A stretch of 64,000 bases of DNA from Cyclobacteriaceae bacterium (GTDB lineage: Bacteria > Bacteroidota > Bacteroidia > Cytophagales > Cyclobacteriaceae), in contig JAEUUC010000005.1 in the NCBI GenBank assembly GCA_016787665.1, positions 1 through 64,000 on the forward strand, in the 5' to 3' direction. A model generated the notes under the pieces. The model had not been told where the DNA came from, did no database searches, and was given only the letters and a program-made list of their open reading frames with translations. A program made the translations under genes and the position numbers. This document shows positions 42,358-51,487 of this stretch, piece by piece; within the stretch, counting starts at the first letter, position 1, and each line of letters opens with the position of its first letter.

Positions 42358-44248
42358 ATGGCGGTGGATGTTGGTGTTGGCCGTGGGGTCACTGGTAGGG
42401 GCGCAGGCTTTGGCGCAACCCTATACGAGTCGTCTTGGCCGGTTTCAAGTGGCCGAGCGTAAGGGCTGTGCACCGTTTACGGTAAACCTTACCATCCTGG
42501 CCGGGGGCTGCACCGGAGCACAACCCTGCAACATGGATTTTTTGGGCAACGGTACCCAGGTGCAAAATCAGTTCACGTTCACCTACACCACGCCAGGCAC
42601 GTATACCTTGCGGGTGTTTTCGCAACTCAATCCGAACCAGGACGACATCGTCATCACGGTCGACCAGAACATTCAACCGAACTTTGAATTGTACTCCTGC
42701 TCGGGGCGGCAAGTTCAACTGCGGGTGACGGACACGAACTACGACTCCTACTTCATTGACTTTGACGGAAACGGGTCCACGGATGCGGCAATTCCCTCGG
42801 GGCCGAATCCAACAGCGAATTTTTCGTATGCTGCTGCCGGCACATTCAATGTGGCCGTGCGTGGCCGCGATATCAACTCGGCCGACAACTGCGCCAGCCG
42901 CGTTCAAGCGTTCACTGCGGTAACATCGCTGGCACCACCGGCTATCACTACCCTTACGGCACAGGATGCCACCTCGCTCAGGGTGGACTTCAGCGGAGCG
43001 CCCAACACCTTGTTTCGGTCTGAAATCGCCACCAACTCCACCAACTTTCAGCTCTATCAAACCTTGTATGCGGTCAGTTCGCTCACGATCCCCAACCTCA
43101 CCGTTGATGACCGATTCTATTGCATTCGCTTGAATTCATTTGACCCTTGCACCAGCACCAACACAGCCAGCAACATCGTGTGCAGCCACAACTTCGACCT
43201 GAGCATACAAAGCGGTGTAAACCGTCTCACGTGGACAACCGGTAACACCGGTCAAACCGGAGTAAGCATTTCCCGGAACAGCCTGCCCTATGTCACGCTG
43301 CCGGGGGCGCCCACGTCCTTTAATGATAATGAGCCCAATATCGTCTGCAACACCGACTACTGTTATCGCATCACCACCAACTACCCCGGAGGCGCTCAAA
43401 GTATTTCGCTGGAAAAATGTGGTCGATCGTTTACCATCACCACGCCACCCGCTGTAGCCAATACATCAGCTGTAATCAACGGCAGCGATGCGCAACTTCA
43501 ATGGCAAGCGCCTCCATCCGTAAATGTGGCTCAATACCGCGTGCTGCGCGAATCTGGCGGCACGGGCTTTTCAACACTGGCGACCGCCACGGTGACCAAT
43601 TTTGTGGACAACAGCTACAACACAAACGCGGCCCTGTGCTACCGAATCGATTACACGGATGGCTGCGGTAACGCAAGCAGCCCCGGCATCGTCTCGTGCC
43701 CCATTCGGTTAACCGCTGCTCTTGCAGTCACGAACGAGGTGACGATTTCCTGGACACCTTTTTCGGGTTGGCAGAACGGAGTTAACCGATACATCGTGTA
43801 CAAACTGACACCTGCTGGTGGCGTGTTGCAGATTGTGCCGGTCGGAACTGCCCTGACCTGGACTGACCCCACCACCGATAACGCCAACCAGCAGGCGATC
43901 TATCAGGTTGAGGCCGTTGCTCAGGATCCTGGCGTACCCAATTCATCGTCCAATCGCGTGGAGGTGATCAAAAACCTGCAGTTAATCCGGCCAACGGCCT
44001 TTACGCCCAACGGTGACGGCCTCAATGACACGTTTAGCATTACGGGCCAGTACATCCGTGAATTGCAGCTGCAGGTGTTTGACCGATGGGGCGGATTGAT
44101 TTACAGTTCGGACCAGCAGGAGCCGTGGGACGGCACCGCAAACGGTAAACTGCTGCCCGAAGGGGCTTATGTGTGGTCGGTCCGGATTGTTGATTTTGTG
44201 GGGCGCGAGCTTTCGTACACCGGCACGGTGGCATTGCTGCATAAGTAA
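42350..44248 (+). CDS. Secreted PKD-type protein with gliding-motility C-terminal domain
   Basis: The 632-residue protein begins with a signal peptide ending AQALAQ (~residue 24). PKD- and fibronectin-like beta domains follow (FTYTTPGTYTLRVFSQ, NFSYAAAGTFNVAVRG and several). The C-terminal ~85 residues match the gliding-motility / T9SS type B sorting domain: RPTAFTPNGDGLNDTFSITG, LQLQVFDRWGGLIYSSDQ, PWDGTANGKLLPEGAYVW and the closing GTVALLHK. It is an extracellular or cell-surface protein carried by type IX secretion. It overlaps hutH by 8 bases. Its binding target is unknown. Confidence 0.92.
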   Translation: MIRWRWMLVLAVGSLVGAQALAQPYTSRLGRFQVAERKGCAPFTVNLTILAGGCTGAQPCNMDFLGNGTQVQNQFTFTYTTPGTYTLRVFSQLNPNQDDIVITVDQNIQPNFELYSCSGRQVQLRVTDTNYDSYFIDFDGNGSTDAAIPSGPNPTANFSYAAAGTFNVAVRGRDINSADNCASRVQAFTAVTSLAPPAITTLTAQDATSLRVDFSGAPNTLFRSEIATNSTNFQLYQTLYAVSSLTIPNLTVDDRFYCIRLNSFDPCTSTNTASNIVCSHNFDLSIQSGVNRLTWTTGNTGQTGVSISRNSLPYVTLPGAPTSFNDNEPNIVCNTDYCYRITTNYPGGAQSISLEKCGRSFTITTPPAVANTSAVINGSDAQLQWQAPPSVNVAQYRVLRESGGTGFSTLATATVTNFVDNSYNTNAALCYRIDYTDGCGNASSPGIVSCPIRLTAALAVTNEVTISWTPFSGWQNGVNRYIVYKLTPAGGVLQIVPVGTALTWTDPTTDNANQQAIYQVEAVAQDPGVPNSSSNRVEVIKNLQLIRPTAFTPNGDGLNDTFSITGQYIRELQLQVFDRWGGLIYSSDQQEPWDGTANGKLLPEGAYVWSVRIVDFVGRELSYTGTVALLHK

Positions 44249-44261
44249 TTTTTCGAAAACG

Positions 44262-44269
44262 TACTTTTG
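44262..44269 (+). promoter_or_regulatory. -7 element of the YbaB gene
   Basis: TACTTTTG matches TAnnTTTG, with TTG at 44234-44236 about 25 bases upstream. The ATG at 44294 lies 24 bases downstream. Its position also argues against the longer TTG start at 44267, which is inside the element. Confidence 0.5.
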
Positions 44270-44293
44270 CCTTTCGAACCAAATACTACGGTT

Positions 44294-44629
44294 ATGCTGG
44301 ACATGATGAAAATGATGGGCAAAGTGAAGGAGATGCAAACACGCCTGAAGGAAGCCCAGGAGAATCTGGTGAACGTGCGCGCATCAGGCGAGTCCGGGGC
44401 CGGTTTGGTCAAAGCTACCGTGAACGGGCGCAAACAACTGGTGGCGCTCGATATCGATCCTTCAATTTTGAAATTGGAGGACAAGGTGCTGGTGCAAGAC
44501 CTGGTGGTAGCGGCCGTGAACAAAGCGCAAGAGGAAGCTGATGTATTGGCCAAAGAGGAAATCAAGAAGAGCACCGAAGGCCTGCTTCCCAATATGCCCG
44601 GCATGGATTTCAGCAACCTGATGGGATGA
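44294..44629 (+). CDS. YbaB/EbfC family nucleoid-associated protein
   Basis: I chose ATG 44294, behind a promoter element. The 111-residue product has the YbaB signature: an N-terminal methionine-rich helix (MLDMMKMMGKVKEMQTRLKEAQENL), the GLVKATVNGRKQLVALDIDPSIL strands, a DLVVAAVNKAQEEADVLAKEEI helix, and an LLPNMPGM tail. Dimers bind DNA as tweezers and affect nucleoid compaction; the gene is often linked to recR. Here the glycosyltransferase gene overlaps its end by ATGA. Confidence 0.92.
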   Translation: MLDMMKMMGKVKEMQTRLKEAQENLVNVRASGESGAGLVKATVNGRKQLVALDIDPSILKLEDKVLVQDLVVAAVNKAQEEADVLAKEEIKKSTEGLLPNMPGMDFSNLMG

Positions 44630-45648
44630 CTTCTGCTGCGGTTGTCATTCTGAATTACAACGGCCGGCATTACCTCGAGCAGTTTTTGCCCTCCGTGATC
44701 CGCTACTCATCACCCGCACAAGTAGTGGTGATCGACAATGGATCAACAGACGACTCCATGGCTTGGCTCTCCGCGCACGCGACCTCCGTCTCCTGCATTC
44801 GGTTGAATCAAAACTTAGGATTTAGTGGCGGCTACAATGCAGGCTTACATCAGGTTAAGGCCGACTACGTTGTGCTACTCAATTCGGATGTTGAAGTGAC
44901 CGAAAACTGGCTCCAACCGTTGGTTGCTCATTTGAACAACAACCCCGATGTGGCGGCTGTGCAACCCAAAATCAAATCCTTTCATCAACGCACGAATTTC
45001 GAGTATGCGGGAGCAGCCGGAGGTTTTCTCGATGCCTTTGGTTACCCCTTTTGCCGCGGGCGCATTTTTGATAAAGTGGAAGAAGACCGAGGCCAGTATA
45101 ACGACAGCCGACCCGTGATGTGGGGCAGTGGCGCCTGTCTGGCAATCCGAGCAAAAGCGTATTGGCACGTAGGTGGATTGGATGAGCATTTTTTTGCTCA
45201 CATGGAAGAAATTGATCTCTGCTGGCGATTCCATCGCGCAGGGTATCAGGTTTGGTACAACGCTCAATCGGAGGTTTTTCATGTAGGTGGTGGTACGTTA
45301 TCGGCCGCCAACCCGCGCAAAACGTACCTGAATTTTACCAATAGCCTGGCCATGCTGGCGAAAAACCTACCGGTTGCTCCCCTTGTGGTTGCGTTGTTGG
45401 GTCGGGTTGTGCTGGATGGATTCGCTTGTCTCTTATTCTTATCCCGTGGCCATGCGCAACACGCGGCAGCCGTGGTAAAGGCGTACTGGCAATTCCTGAG
45501 CAACCTCGCCCGCGTCTGGCGCGAGCGGCAAGCCATAGTGAAACGATTTCCTCTTCTGAGGGTGCCCCATCAAACGGTGCTATCTATCGCCTGGACTTTT
45601 TTTGTGCTCCGTCAGCAAAGATTTTCGGAGACGATCGCGCGTCAGTAG
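44626..45648 (+). CDS. Family 2 glycosyltransferase
   Basis: The 340 residues show a GT-A fold: AAVVILNYNGRHYLEQFLPSV at the N-terminus, VVVIDNGSTDDSMAWL, the DxD-like region LLNSDVEVTENWLQPLV (Asp ~87), and WGSGACLAIRAKAYWHVGGLDEHFFAHMEEIDLCWRFHRAGYQVWY with the catalytic ED-type pair. The C-terminus has hydrophobic segments, so it may be membrane-associated. It resembles rhamnosyltransferases of polysaccharide synthesis; donor and acceptor are unknown. It is translationally coupled to the YbaB gene and ends overlapping the PspC gene by 7 bases. Confidence 0.9.
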   Translation: MTSAAVVILNYNGRHYLEQFLPSVIRYSSPAQVVVIDNGSTDDSMAWLSAHATSVSCIRLNQNLGFSGGYNAGLHQVKADYVVLLNSDVEVTENWLQPLVAHLNNNPDVAAVQPKIKSFHQRTNFEYAGAAGGFLDAFGYPFCRGRIFDKVEEDRGQYNDSRPVMWGSGACLAIRAKAYWHVGGLDEHFFAHMEEIDLCWRFHRAGYQVWYNAQSEVFHVGGGTLSAANPRKTYLNFTNSLAMLAKNLPVAPLVVALLGRVVLDGFACLLFLSRGHAQHAAAVVKAYWQFLSNLARVWRERQAIVKRFPLLRVPHQTVLSIAWTFFVLRQQRFSETIARQ

Positions 45649-45869
45649 TCCCAGATAGTACTGCGCCTGCGCATATGCCTGCGCAGATTAAGGACGAACG
45701 CCATAGCCAGGTAAATTACCAGCGGAGAACCCAGCGTTAGAAATGAGGTATAAATAAAAAACAGGCGAATGGACGAGGTAGCCACACCCATTTTTTCGCC
45801 CAGGTAAGTGCACACCCCGAAGGCCCTCTTTTCAAAAAAATGCTGAATTTGATCAATCATTCCCTTCAT
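45642..45869 (-). CDS. PspC domain-containing small membrane protein
   Basis: The 75-residue protein has the PspC pattern: AFGVCTYLGEKMGVATSSIRLFFIYTSFLTLGSPLVIYLAMAFVL, an amphipathic then hydrophobic stretch, and a basic tail. PspC in phage-shock systems senses membrane stress; single-domain versions are common in Bacteroidota. Its 3' end overlaps the convergent glycosyltransferase gene by 7 bases. A TATATTTG element on the minus strand (plus 45945-45952) is a candidate -7 site, 75 bases upstream. Confidence 0.85.
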   Translation of the reverse strand: MKGMIDQIQHFFEKRAFGVCTYLGEKMGVATSSIRLFFIYTSFLTLGSPLVIYLAMAFVLNLRRHMRRRSTIWDY

Positions 45870-46005
45870 ACCGGATGCCGTTGTTTAACGAACCCCGTTC
45901 GACCCGTGTTTTTGTGGGTTGAGCGATAATTCGTAGAGCTTGTGCAAATATAGCCCAAACAGCCTGAAAATAGGGTTTTGGCGCATCATATTTTTGCGCT
46001 TACCA

Positions 46006-46036
46006 TTGCATGAAAATGGCCTTAGACGTAGTTTTG
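46006..46036 (+). promoter_or_regulatory. Promoter of the OmpA/TPR lipoprotein gene
   Basis: TTG (46006-46008) is followed after 20 bases by TAGTTTTG (46029-46036). A second TATTTTTG lies at 45989-45996. The ATG at 46072 follows. Two -7 elements and the codon use of the gene suggest strong expression. Confidence 0.6.
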
Positions 46037-46071
46037 CGGACTCTTTAAAGAAACAACTAATTCCTGATCTC

Positions 46072-47841
46072 ATGAGAAAATTATTTTATTCGTTGGTGAT
46101 TGTAGGGGCACTGACGTTTACGGGCTGCACCCTGCCCCAGATGGTGAAAATGGCCAAGGAGCAGCAGCTAACGGTCAATCCCAACCCGCTGGAAGTTCAC
46201 AAGGACACAGTCGTATTTGACATGTCGGCCAACCTGCCCGTGAAAATGTTAAAGAAGGGAACGGTTTACACGGTAAATTCCTTCTACAAGTATGGAGACA
46301 GCGAATTGGCCCTTGATCCGATTCCCTTCAAGGCCGAAGACTATCCGAATAGCTCTACCGAGCAACCGAAGGTGACTAAGAAGTTCACCTTCCCATATAA
46401 GGACGCCTACAAGACCGGCACCGTAGAGGTTGAAGGTGTTGCCGCCAAGGGGACCAAGACCAAGAAGACTCCCCGTTTGTCTGTTGCTACAGGCGTGATT
46501 ACGACCTCTAAGCTGGTACAAAACTCCTATTACGCAGCCTATGCTGGTCACGGTTACAACAACCAGGAAGAGTTGATTCCGGTCGTTATTCCGGATTTCA
46601 TCTTCGAACAAGGCAAAGCAGTTTTGCGCAAGACTGAAATCAGCGCTGACAAAGGCAAGCAACTGGATGCGTTTATCGCCTCCAAGAATGTTACCCGCAC
46701 TGTAACCATCACCGGTACCCACTCACCGGAAGGTCGCGAGCGCATCAACACGAAACTCTCGGAAGAGCGTGCTGCCGCAATTGAAAAATTCTACCGCGCG
46801 CAAATGAAGAAGTACGATTACAAAGGCAAGGCTGACAGCATCCGCTTCATCCTGAAGCCGGTAGTTGATGACTGGAATGAGTTTAAAGCTGCGTTGGCCG
46901 CCTACACCGGTATCTCGGATGACCAGAAGAGCGAGTATCTGAACATCATCAATGGCGGTGGTTCGTTTGTTGATCAGCAGAAAGCGATCGAAAAATTGAA
47001 GACCTACAAGAAGGTGTTCAAAGAAGTGTACCCTAAGTTGCGTACTGCCAAGACCGAAATCCTGACGGTAAAAGACAAGAAGACCGATGCTGAAATATCC
47101 GCATTAGCCAAGCAGATCTCACAGGGTGGCAATCCGGATGCCCTGTCATTTGAAGAGTTGATGTATGCCGGCACGCTGACTCCTTCAACGGAAGAGAAAG
47201 CCGCCATCTACGAAGCCGCCACGAAGAAGGGCAGCAACTGGAACGCGCACAACAACCTGGGTGCGGCTTACCTTAACATGGCCATGGAAAATCCTTCCCG
47301 TGCAGCGGAGTTTGCTGATAAAGCGGCTACTCAACTGGAGATCGCAGCAAAACTGCGCGAAACCCCGGAAGTACACGCCAACCTGGCAACGGTAGCGCTG
47401 TGGAAGGGCAATCCCTATAAGGCATACGCTCACGCTAGCAAGGCCCTGAATGGTGCCAGCAATGACGTGGCTCGTGGTGTAAACGGTGTAAAGGGTGCGT
47501 GCGAAATTTACATGGCCCGCTACAGCGATGCCGTTCGCTCTACCTCAGCCGCCACCGAAACTGACGTTAACCTGTTCAACAAAGGTTTGGCTCAATTGCT
47601 GAACAAGGATGCCGGCAATGCCGCTAATTCCTTTGCTGATGCCAGCCGCAAGAATGCCAACTTTGCCTTGGCCTACTACGGTGCAGCGGTTGCTGCCGCT
47701 CGCAGTGGCAATGGTGATGGTGTGGTCAACAATCTGGTGAGTGCCGTGAAGATTGATCCGAATCTGAAAGAAAAGGCCCTGACCGATCTGGAGTTTGCGA
47801 AATTCAATACGACAGACGCCTTCCGCAACGCGCTGAAGTAA
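46072..47841 (+). CDS. OmpA-like / TPR outer-membrane lipoprotein
   Basis: I chose ATG 46072, which opens on a lipoprotein signal (FTGC lipobox, Cys ~19); an in-frame earlier start would include the promoter. The 589 residues begin with a strand-rich domain. An OmpA-like peptidoglycan-binding portion follows at ~175-260 (IPDFIFEQGKAVLRK ... TITGTHSPEGRERINTKLSEERAAAIEKFY). The C-terminal third has TPR-like helix pairs (NWNAHNNLGAAYLNMA, HANLATVALWKGNPYKAYAHASKAL, FALAYYGAAVAAARSG). It resembles large OmpA/TPR lipoproteins linked to type IX secretion or envelope anchoring. Codon choice looks highly expressed. Confidence 0.82.
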   Translation: MRKLFYSLVIVGALTFTGCTLPQMVKMAKEQQLTVNPNPLEVHKDTVVFDMSANLPVKMLKKGTVYTVNSFYKYGDSELALDPIPFKAEDYPNSSTEQPKVTKKFTFPYKDAYKTGTVEVEGVAAKGTKTKKTPRLSVATGVITTSKLVQNSYYAAYAGHGYNNQEELIPVVIPDFIFEQGKAVLRKTEISADKGKQLDAFIASKNVTRTVTITGTHSPEGRERINTKLSEERAAAIEKFYRAQMKKYDYKGKADSIRFILKPVVDDWNEFKAALAAYTGISDDQKSEYLNIINGGGSFVDQQKAIEKLKTYKKVFKEVYPKLRTAKTEILTVKDKKTDAEISALAKQISQGGNPDALSFEELMYAGTLTPSTEEKAAIYEAATKKGSNWNAHNNLGAAYLNMAMENPSRAAEFADKAATQLEIAAKLRETPEVHANLATVALWKGNPYKAYAHASKALNGASNDVARGVNGVKGACEIYMARYSDAVRSTSAATETDVNLFNKGLAQLLNKDAGNAANSFADASRKNANFALAYYGAAVAAARSGNGDGVVNNLVSAVKIDPNLKEKALTDLEFAKFNTTDAFRNALK

Positions 47842-47860
47842 TCCGTACCGGCTTTTACCC

Positions 47861-47889
47861 AAAAAACCCCTGAAATTCAGGGGTTTTTT
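47861..47889 (+). terminator. Strong terminator of the OmpA/TPR gene
   Basis: CCCCTGAA and TTCAGGGG pair perfectly around a single A, flanked by six A (47861-47866) and six T (47884-47889). It can act in both directions. Confidence 0.9.
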
Positions 47890-47949
47890 GTTTTGAGCAG
47901 TTTTGTAGTTAGCGGGGCCAAGCTATTTTTACGGGCTTTATCGTCCATT

Positions 47950-48930
47950 ATGAGAGAAATTCAGTTCCGGGAGGCCCTGCGCGAGGCCATGTCAGAAGAA
48001 ATGCGAAGAGACCCACGGGTATTTCTCATGGGCGAAGAAGTGGCCGAGTACAACGGGGCTTACAAAGTAAGTCAGGGCATGCTGGATGAATTCGGCCCCA
48101 AGCGTGTGATTGACACACCCATTGCCGAGCTCGGCTTTGCCGGTGTAGGCGTGGGCGCTGCCATCAACGGCCTGCGGCCCATCATTGAATTTATGACATT
48201 CAATTTCTCACTGGTCGCCATCGATCAGGTGATTAACTCAGCAGCCAAGATTCTTTCCATGTCCGGTGGACAATACAGTTGTCCCATCGTGTTTCGCGGT
48301 CCAACCGGTAATGCCGGTCAACTGGGCGCGCAGCACTCGCAGAATTTTGAAAACTGGTTTGCCAACACACCTGGACTAAAAGTGGTGGTGCCCTTCACGC
48401 CCTACGATGCCAAAGGACTACTGAAGACTTCAATTCGTGACGAAGATCCCGTCATTTTCATGGAATCGGAATTGATGTATGGCGACAAAGGTGAAGTGCC
48501 GGCCGAAGAATACCTGATTCCCCTTGGACAGGCCGATGTGAAACGAAGCGGTACTGATGTCACCATCGTGAGTTTTGGAAAGATTATGAAAGTGGCCCTC
48601 GCGGCTGCGGCCGAAATGGAAAAGGATGGCATATCCTGCGAAGTGGTGGATTTGCGCACCGTCCGCCCGATTGACTACGCCACGGTTGTAGAGTCCGTCA
48701 AGAAAACCAACCGGCTGGTCATTGTGGAGGAAGCCTGGCCGCTGTCCTCGATTGCCACCGAAATAACCTACCACGTGCAAAAGCACGCCTTCGATTACCT
48801 GGATGCCCCGATTCAACGGGTGAATAGTTTTGATGCACCCCTGCCCTACGCACCGACCCTAATCGAGGCCATTCTGCCCAATGTGGAGAAGACCGTACGG
48901 GCCATCAAAGCAGTGATGTATCGGGATTAA
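47950..48930 (+). CDS. pdhB: Pyruvate dehydrogenase E1 component, beta subunit
   Basis: I chose ATG 47950, where the conserved N-terminus begins. The 326-residue protein is the beta half of the heterotetrameric 2-oxoacid dehydrogenase E1. It has REIQFREALREAMSEEMRRDPRVFLMGEEVAEYNGAYKVSQGML (thiamine-diphosphate Glu in GEEVAEY), the DTPIAELGFAGVGVGAA block, QLGAQHSQNFENWFANTPGLKVVVP, and the C-terminal domain with DLRTVRPID and VEEAWPLSS. It decarboxylates pyruvate with the alpha subunit, encoded elsewhere. The pair of stop codons with the convergent flavin reductase gene overlaps by 4 bases. Confidence 0.94.
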   Translation: MREIQFREALREAMSEEMRRDPRVFLMGEEVAEYNGAYKVSQGMLDEFGPKRVIDTPIAELGFAGVGVGAAINGLRPIIEFMTFNFSLVAIDQVINSAAKILSMSGGQYSCPIVFRGPTGNAGQLGAQHSQNFENWFANTPGLKVVVPFTPYDAKGLLKTSIRDEDPVIFMESELMYGDKGEVPAEEYLIPLGQADVKRSGTDVTIVSFGKIMKVALAAAAEMEKDGISCEVVDLRTVRPIDYATVVESVKKTNRLVIVEEAWPLSSIATEITYHVQKHAFDYLDAPIQRVNSFDAPLPYAPTLIEAILPNVEKTVRAIKAVMYRD

Positions 48931-49751
48931 CCCACCAACAACTTCCACGCTTCGTCTGTGCGGCCTGCGCGCAGCAATTCGCGCGCCTGCATCAGCGTAC
49001 GTTCACTGGGCACGTGCATGGGATTTCCATCGGGTATCTTTTCAACGTTGGCCAGTCGTGCCAATTCATTAGCGGAGAAAACCTTGCTCTTGCGGAGATA
49101 GGCTGGTAATTGATCGATTCCAATGCCAACCTTTTCGTTCGGTTTAGGCACGGAAAAAATAGCGTCACCACTGGCACGGCAGTAATAGTCTTGCCCCATG
49201 CGCGCCACTGCATCCAACTGGTAGGGGTCTATGCGACCCTGCGCATCGAGTACATCATCGTTGATGTGCATGAGCAGCACTTCGCAAATCACCAGATTGC
49301 CGGCCGCGCCACCGCTGCCAAGTTCGATCACCTGGTTCACCTTGCACTCCAGCGCCACCGGTGACTCGCCCACGCGGGGCGGCCGCACTTTTTCCGACCT
49401 CACTTCGGTAAGCCCCGCCTTGGTAAACTCATTCACACCTCTGGGGTACTCGCAACTGGCCAGCGAAGCCTGTTCCACCATCGCATAGTTCACCACATGG
49501 ATCACCACTTCGGGCACTTCCTTTACATTCTCATATGTGTGCTTAGTCGTATTATCGCGGCCCCTGCGGGCGGGGGAAAATACCACGATAGGCGGATTGG
49601 CGCTGAAGCAGTTGAAAAAACTGAACGGACTGAGGTTTACTTCGCCTGCTGCGCTAATGGTACTGGCCAATGCGATGGGCCGGGGTACGACCGCACCCAG
49701 CAGGTAGCTGTGCATTTTGGGCACGGGAATTTCTTTGGGGTCGATGATCAT
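48927..49751 (-). CDS. Flavin reductase family protein
   Basis: The 274 residues show the flavin-reductase-like FMN-binding split-barrel: LGAVVPRPIALASTISAAGEVNLSPFSFFNCFSANPPIVVFSPARRG near the N-terminus (FMN contacts), then FTKAGLTEVRSEKV and LECKVNQVIELG. Family members reduce flavin for partner oxygenases or act on flavin-bound substrates; the partner is unknown. It follows the small membrane protein gene by one base and fahA upstream, suggesting an aromatic-catabolism operon. Confidence 0.88.
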   Translation of the reverse strand: MIIDPKEIPVPKMHSYLLGAVVPRPIALASTISAAGEVNLSPFSFFNCFSANPPIVVFSPARRGRDNTTKHTYENVKEVPEVVIHVVNYAMVEQASLASCEYPRGVNEFTKAGLTEVRSEKVRPPRVGESPVALECKVNQVIELGSGGAAGNLVICEVLLMHINDDVLDAQGRIDPYQLDAVARMGQDYYCRASGDAIFSVPKPNEKVGIGIDQLPAYLRKSKVFSANELARLANVEKIPDGNPMHVPSERTLMQARELLRAGRTDEAWKLLVG

Positions 49752-49752
49752 A

Positions 49753-50157
49753 TCAGGATTTCTTTTTCGTGCCGATCCACCAGGGCGAGCTGACCATAAA
49801 CATCAGCAGCAAGGGCAAAAGATAGGCGCCAACGCGCAACTTTTTACCGGTATGACTTATTGCCCATGATTGAAAATCGTAGTGTGTCTTAACTTCAAGT
49901 GCCACGCAGGCCATCAACATGAACAGGAGCAGTCCATTCCGCAAAAGGGGTGAGCGAATGGAACTGATCAGTTCGACTGAAACCGCAACCACGACTACCA
50001 CGGCAGCTACCGTGGCCAAAGCCCGGGGGAATGTTTTCAACAAGTGAACCTTATAAATGATGAGCCCCAGTCTACCCAATAAATTTGGATGCGAGATAAG
50101 CCAGGCGATCACGGCCGTGCCAATGCCAACCATCGAATAAAAGGTTAGCTTGCTCAT
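49753..50157 (-). CDS. Small membrane protein of the fahA operon
   Basis: I chose ATG 50157, which overlaps the fahA stop as ATGA; an earlier in-frame start lies within fahA. The 134 residues have four hydrophobic segments (FYSMVGIGTAVIAWLI, LATVAAVVVVVAVSVELI, GLLLFMLMACVALEV, VGAYLLPLLLMFMV) and a basic GTKKKS tail. I do not recognise the family. The coupling to fahA suggests a shared message but not a known function. Confidence 0.72.
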   Translation of the reverse strand: MSKLTFYSMVGIGTAVIAWLISHPNLLGRLGLIIYKVHLLKTFPRALATVAAVVVVVAVSVELISSIRSPLLRNGLLLFMLMACVALEVKTHYDFQSWAISHTGKKLRVGAYLLPLLLMFMVSSPWWIGTKKKS

Positions 50158-51422
50158 CAACTCGCAGGTAGAATAGTTCCGGTGCAATCACCAAAACCGA
50201 TGCGCACGCCATTCTTCTCGGCATGGCCCCGCATAATCACGGAGTCGTGGTCCTCCAAAAAGGTGCGTTGATGACCGTTGACATGAAGTGGCCGCTGACC
50301 GTTCCACGTTAACTCGAGCAAGGAACCGAATGACCCCGGTGACGGGCCGCTGATGGTGCCGGAGGCATAAATATCCCCGACTTCAATATTGCAGCCGTTC
50401 ACCGTGTGGTGCGCCAGTTGCTGAGCCATATTCCAATACAAATACTTGAAGTTGGTGCGGCATACACTTACTGCGGCCTCCCCTTTGGCTTGTAACAACA
50501 CCTCCAACGCGATGTCAAAGTGATGATTACCTTCAACCGACAGATAAGGTAGAACGTGGGGAAATTGCTCCGGTCCTGCCGTGCGGAAGGGCTCGAGCGC
50601 ATCCAGCGTTACAATCCAGGGCGAGAGCGTTGACCCGAAGTTCTTTCCCAGAAACGGACCCAACGGCACATATTCCCATTGTTGAATGTCGCGGGCCGAC
50701 CAATCGTTGAACAACATGAGCCCGAAGATACTTTCCTCCGCATCGCGTGCAGAAAGGGATGTGCCCAGCGTAGTTTTGGTGCACGTGGCAAAGGCAACTT
50801 CCAACTCAAAATCCAGTTTGCGCGAGGGACAGTAGACTGGAAGCTCGGCATCCGGTGGCTTCACCTGGCCCTTGGGCCGGTGGATGGGCGTGCCCGACAC
50901 CACAATGGAGGATGCGCGGCCGTGGTAGCCAACGGGTAAATGTTTCCAGTTGGGCAGCAAGGCATTCTTGGGGTCACGAAACATGGAACCTACATTGGTG
51001 GCGTGCTCCTCACTGCTGTAAAAATCGGTGTAGTTCGGTATGCGCAAGGGCAGCAGCAATTGCACTTCGCTCATCGGCACCAGTGCGATTTCGCGTGCGG
51101 CTGCGTTCAACTCATGATTATTGTGTTGCAATAACTCCGAAACCCGTTCGCGCACCTCGCGGCCTTTGCGCCTGCCCAGCGCGAGGAAATCATTCAGGTA
51201 CTTCTGATTGAAAATACCGGGGGGTAAGCCAAGACCATCGAGATAGCCGTGTTCATGGAGGTACACCAGATCCAGCACGTGATTCCCGATCGCAACACCG
51301 GCTACAGCCGAAAGGTACTTGGTCTTAAATATGCCAAACGGAAGATTCTGAATCGGAAAATCCGACCCTTTGGGTACGTGCACCCAGCTTTTCAGTGACC
51401 GGTCGTTAGCCGCTAGTTTCAT
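50157..51422 (-). CDS. fahA: Fumarylacetoacetase
   Basis: This 421-residue enzyme performs the last step of tyrosine degradation, splitting fumarylacetoacetate into fumarate and acetoacetate. The N-terminal SH3-like part contains DFPIQNLPFGIFKTKYLSAVAGVAIGNHVLDL. The catalytic domain has YTDFYSSEEHATNVGSMFRD (Asp/His), KLDFELEVAF (metal Glu), LLFNDWSARDIQQWEYVPLGPFLGKNFGSTLSPW and the SGTISGPSPGSFGSLLEL end. It heads an operon with the membrane and flavin reductase genes. The rRNA methyltransferase gene diverges from it. Confidence 0.94.
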   Translation of the reverse strand: MKLAANDRSLKSWVHVPKGSDFPIQNLPFGIFKTKYLSAVAGVAIGNHVLDLVYLHEHGYLDGLGLPPGIFNQKYLNDFLALGRRKGREVRERVSELLQHNNHELNAAAREIALVPMSEVQLLLPLRIPNYTDFYSSEEHATNVGSMFRDPKNALLPNWKHLPVGYHGRASSIVVSGTPIHRPKGQVKPPDAELPVYCPSRKLDFELEVAFATCTKTTLGTSLSARDAEESIFGLMLFNDWSARDIQQWEYVPLGPFLGKNFGSTLSPWIVTLDALEPFRTAGPEQFPHVLPYLSVEGNHHFDIALEVLLQAKGEAAVSVCRTNFKYLYWNMAQQLAHHTVNGCNIEVGDIYASGTISGPSPGSFGSLLELTWNGQRPLHVNGHQRTFLEDHDSVIMRGHAEKNGVRIGFGDCTGTILPAS

Positions 51423-51487
51423 TACTCAAAAGTAGTTCCAAAGCTCGGGTTGATCAATTGAAGCGCAAAGTTTTACCTTCGTTGCCA

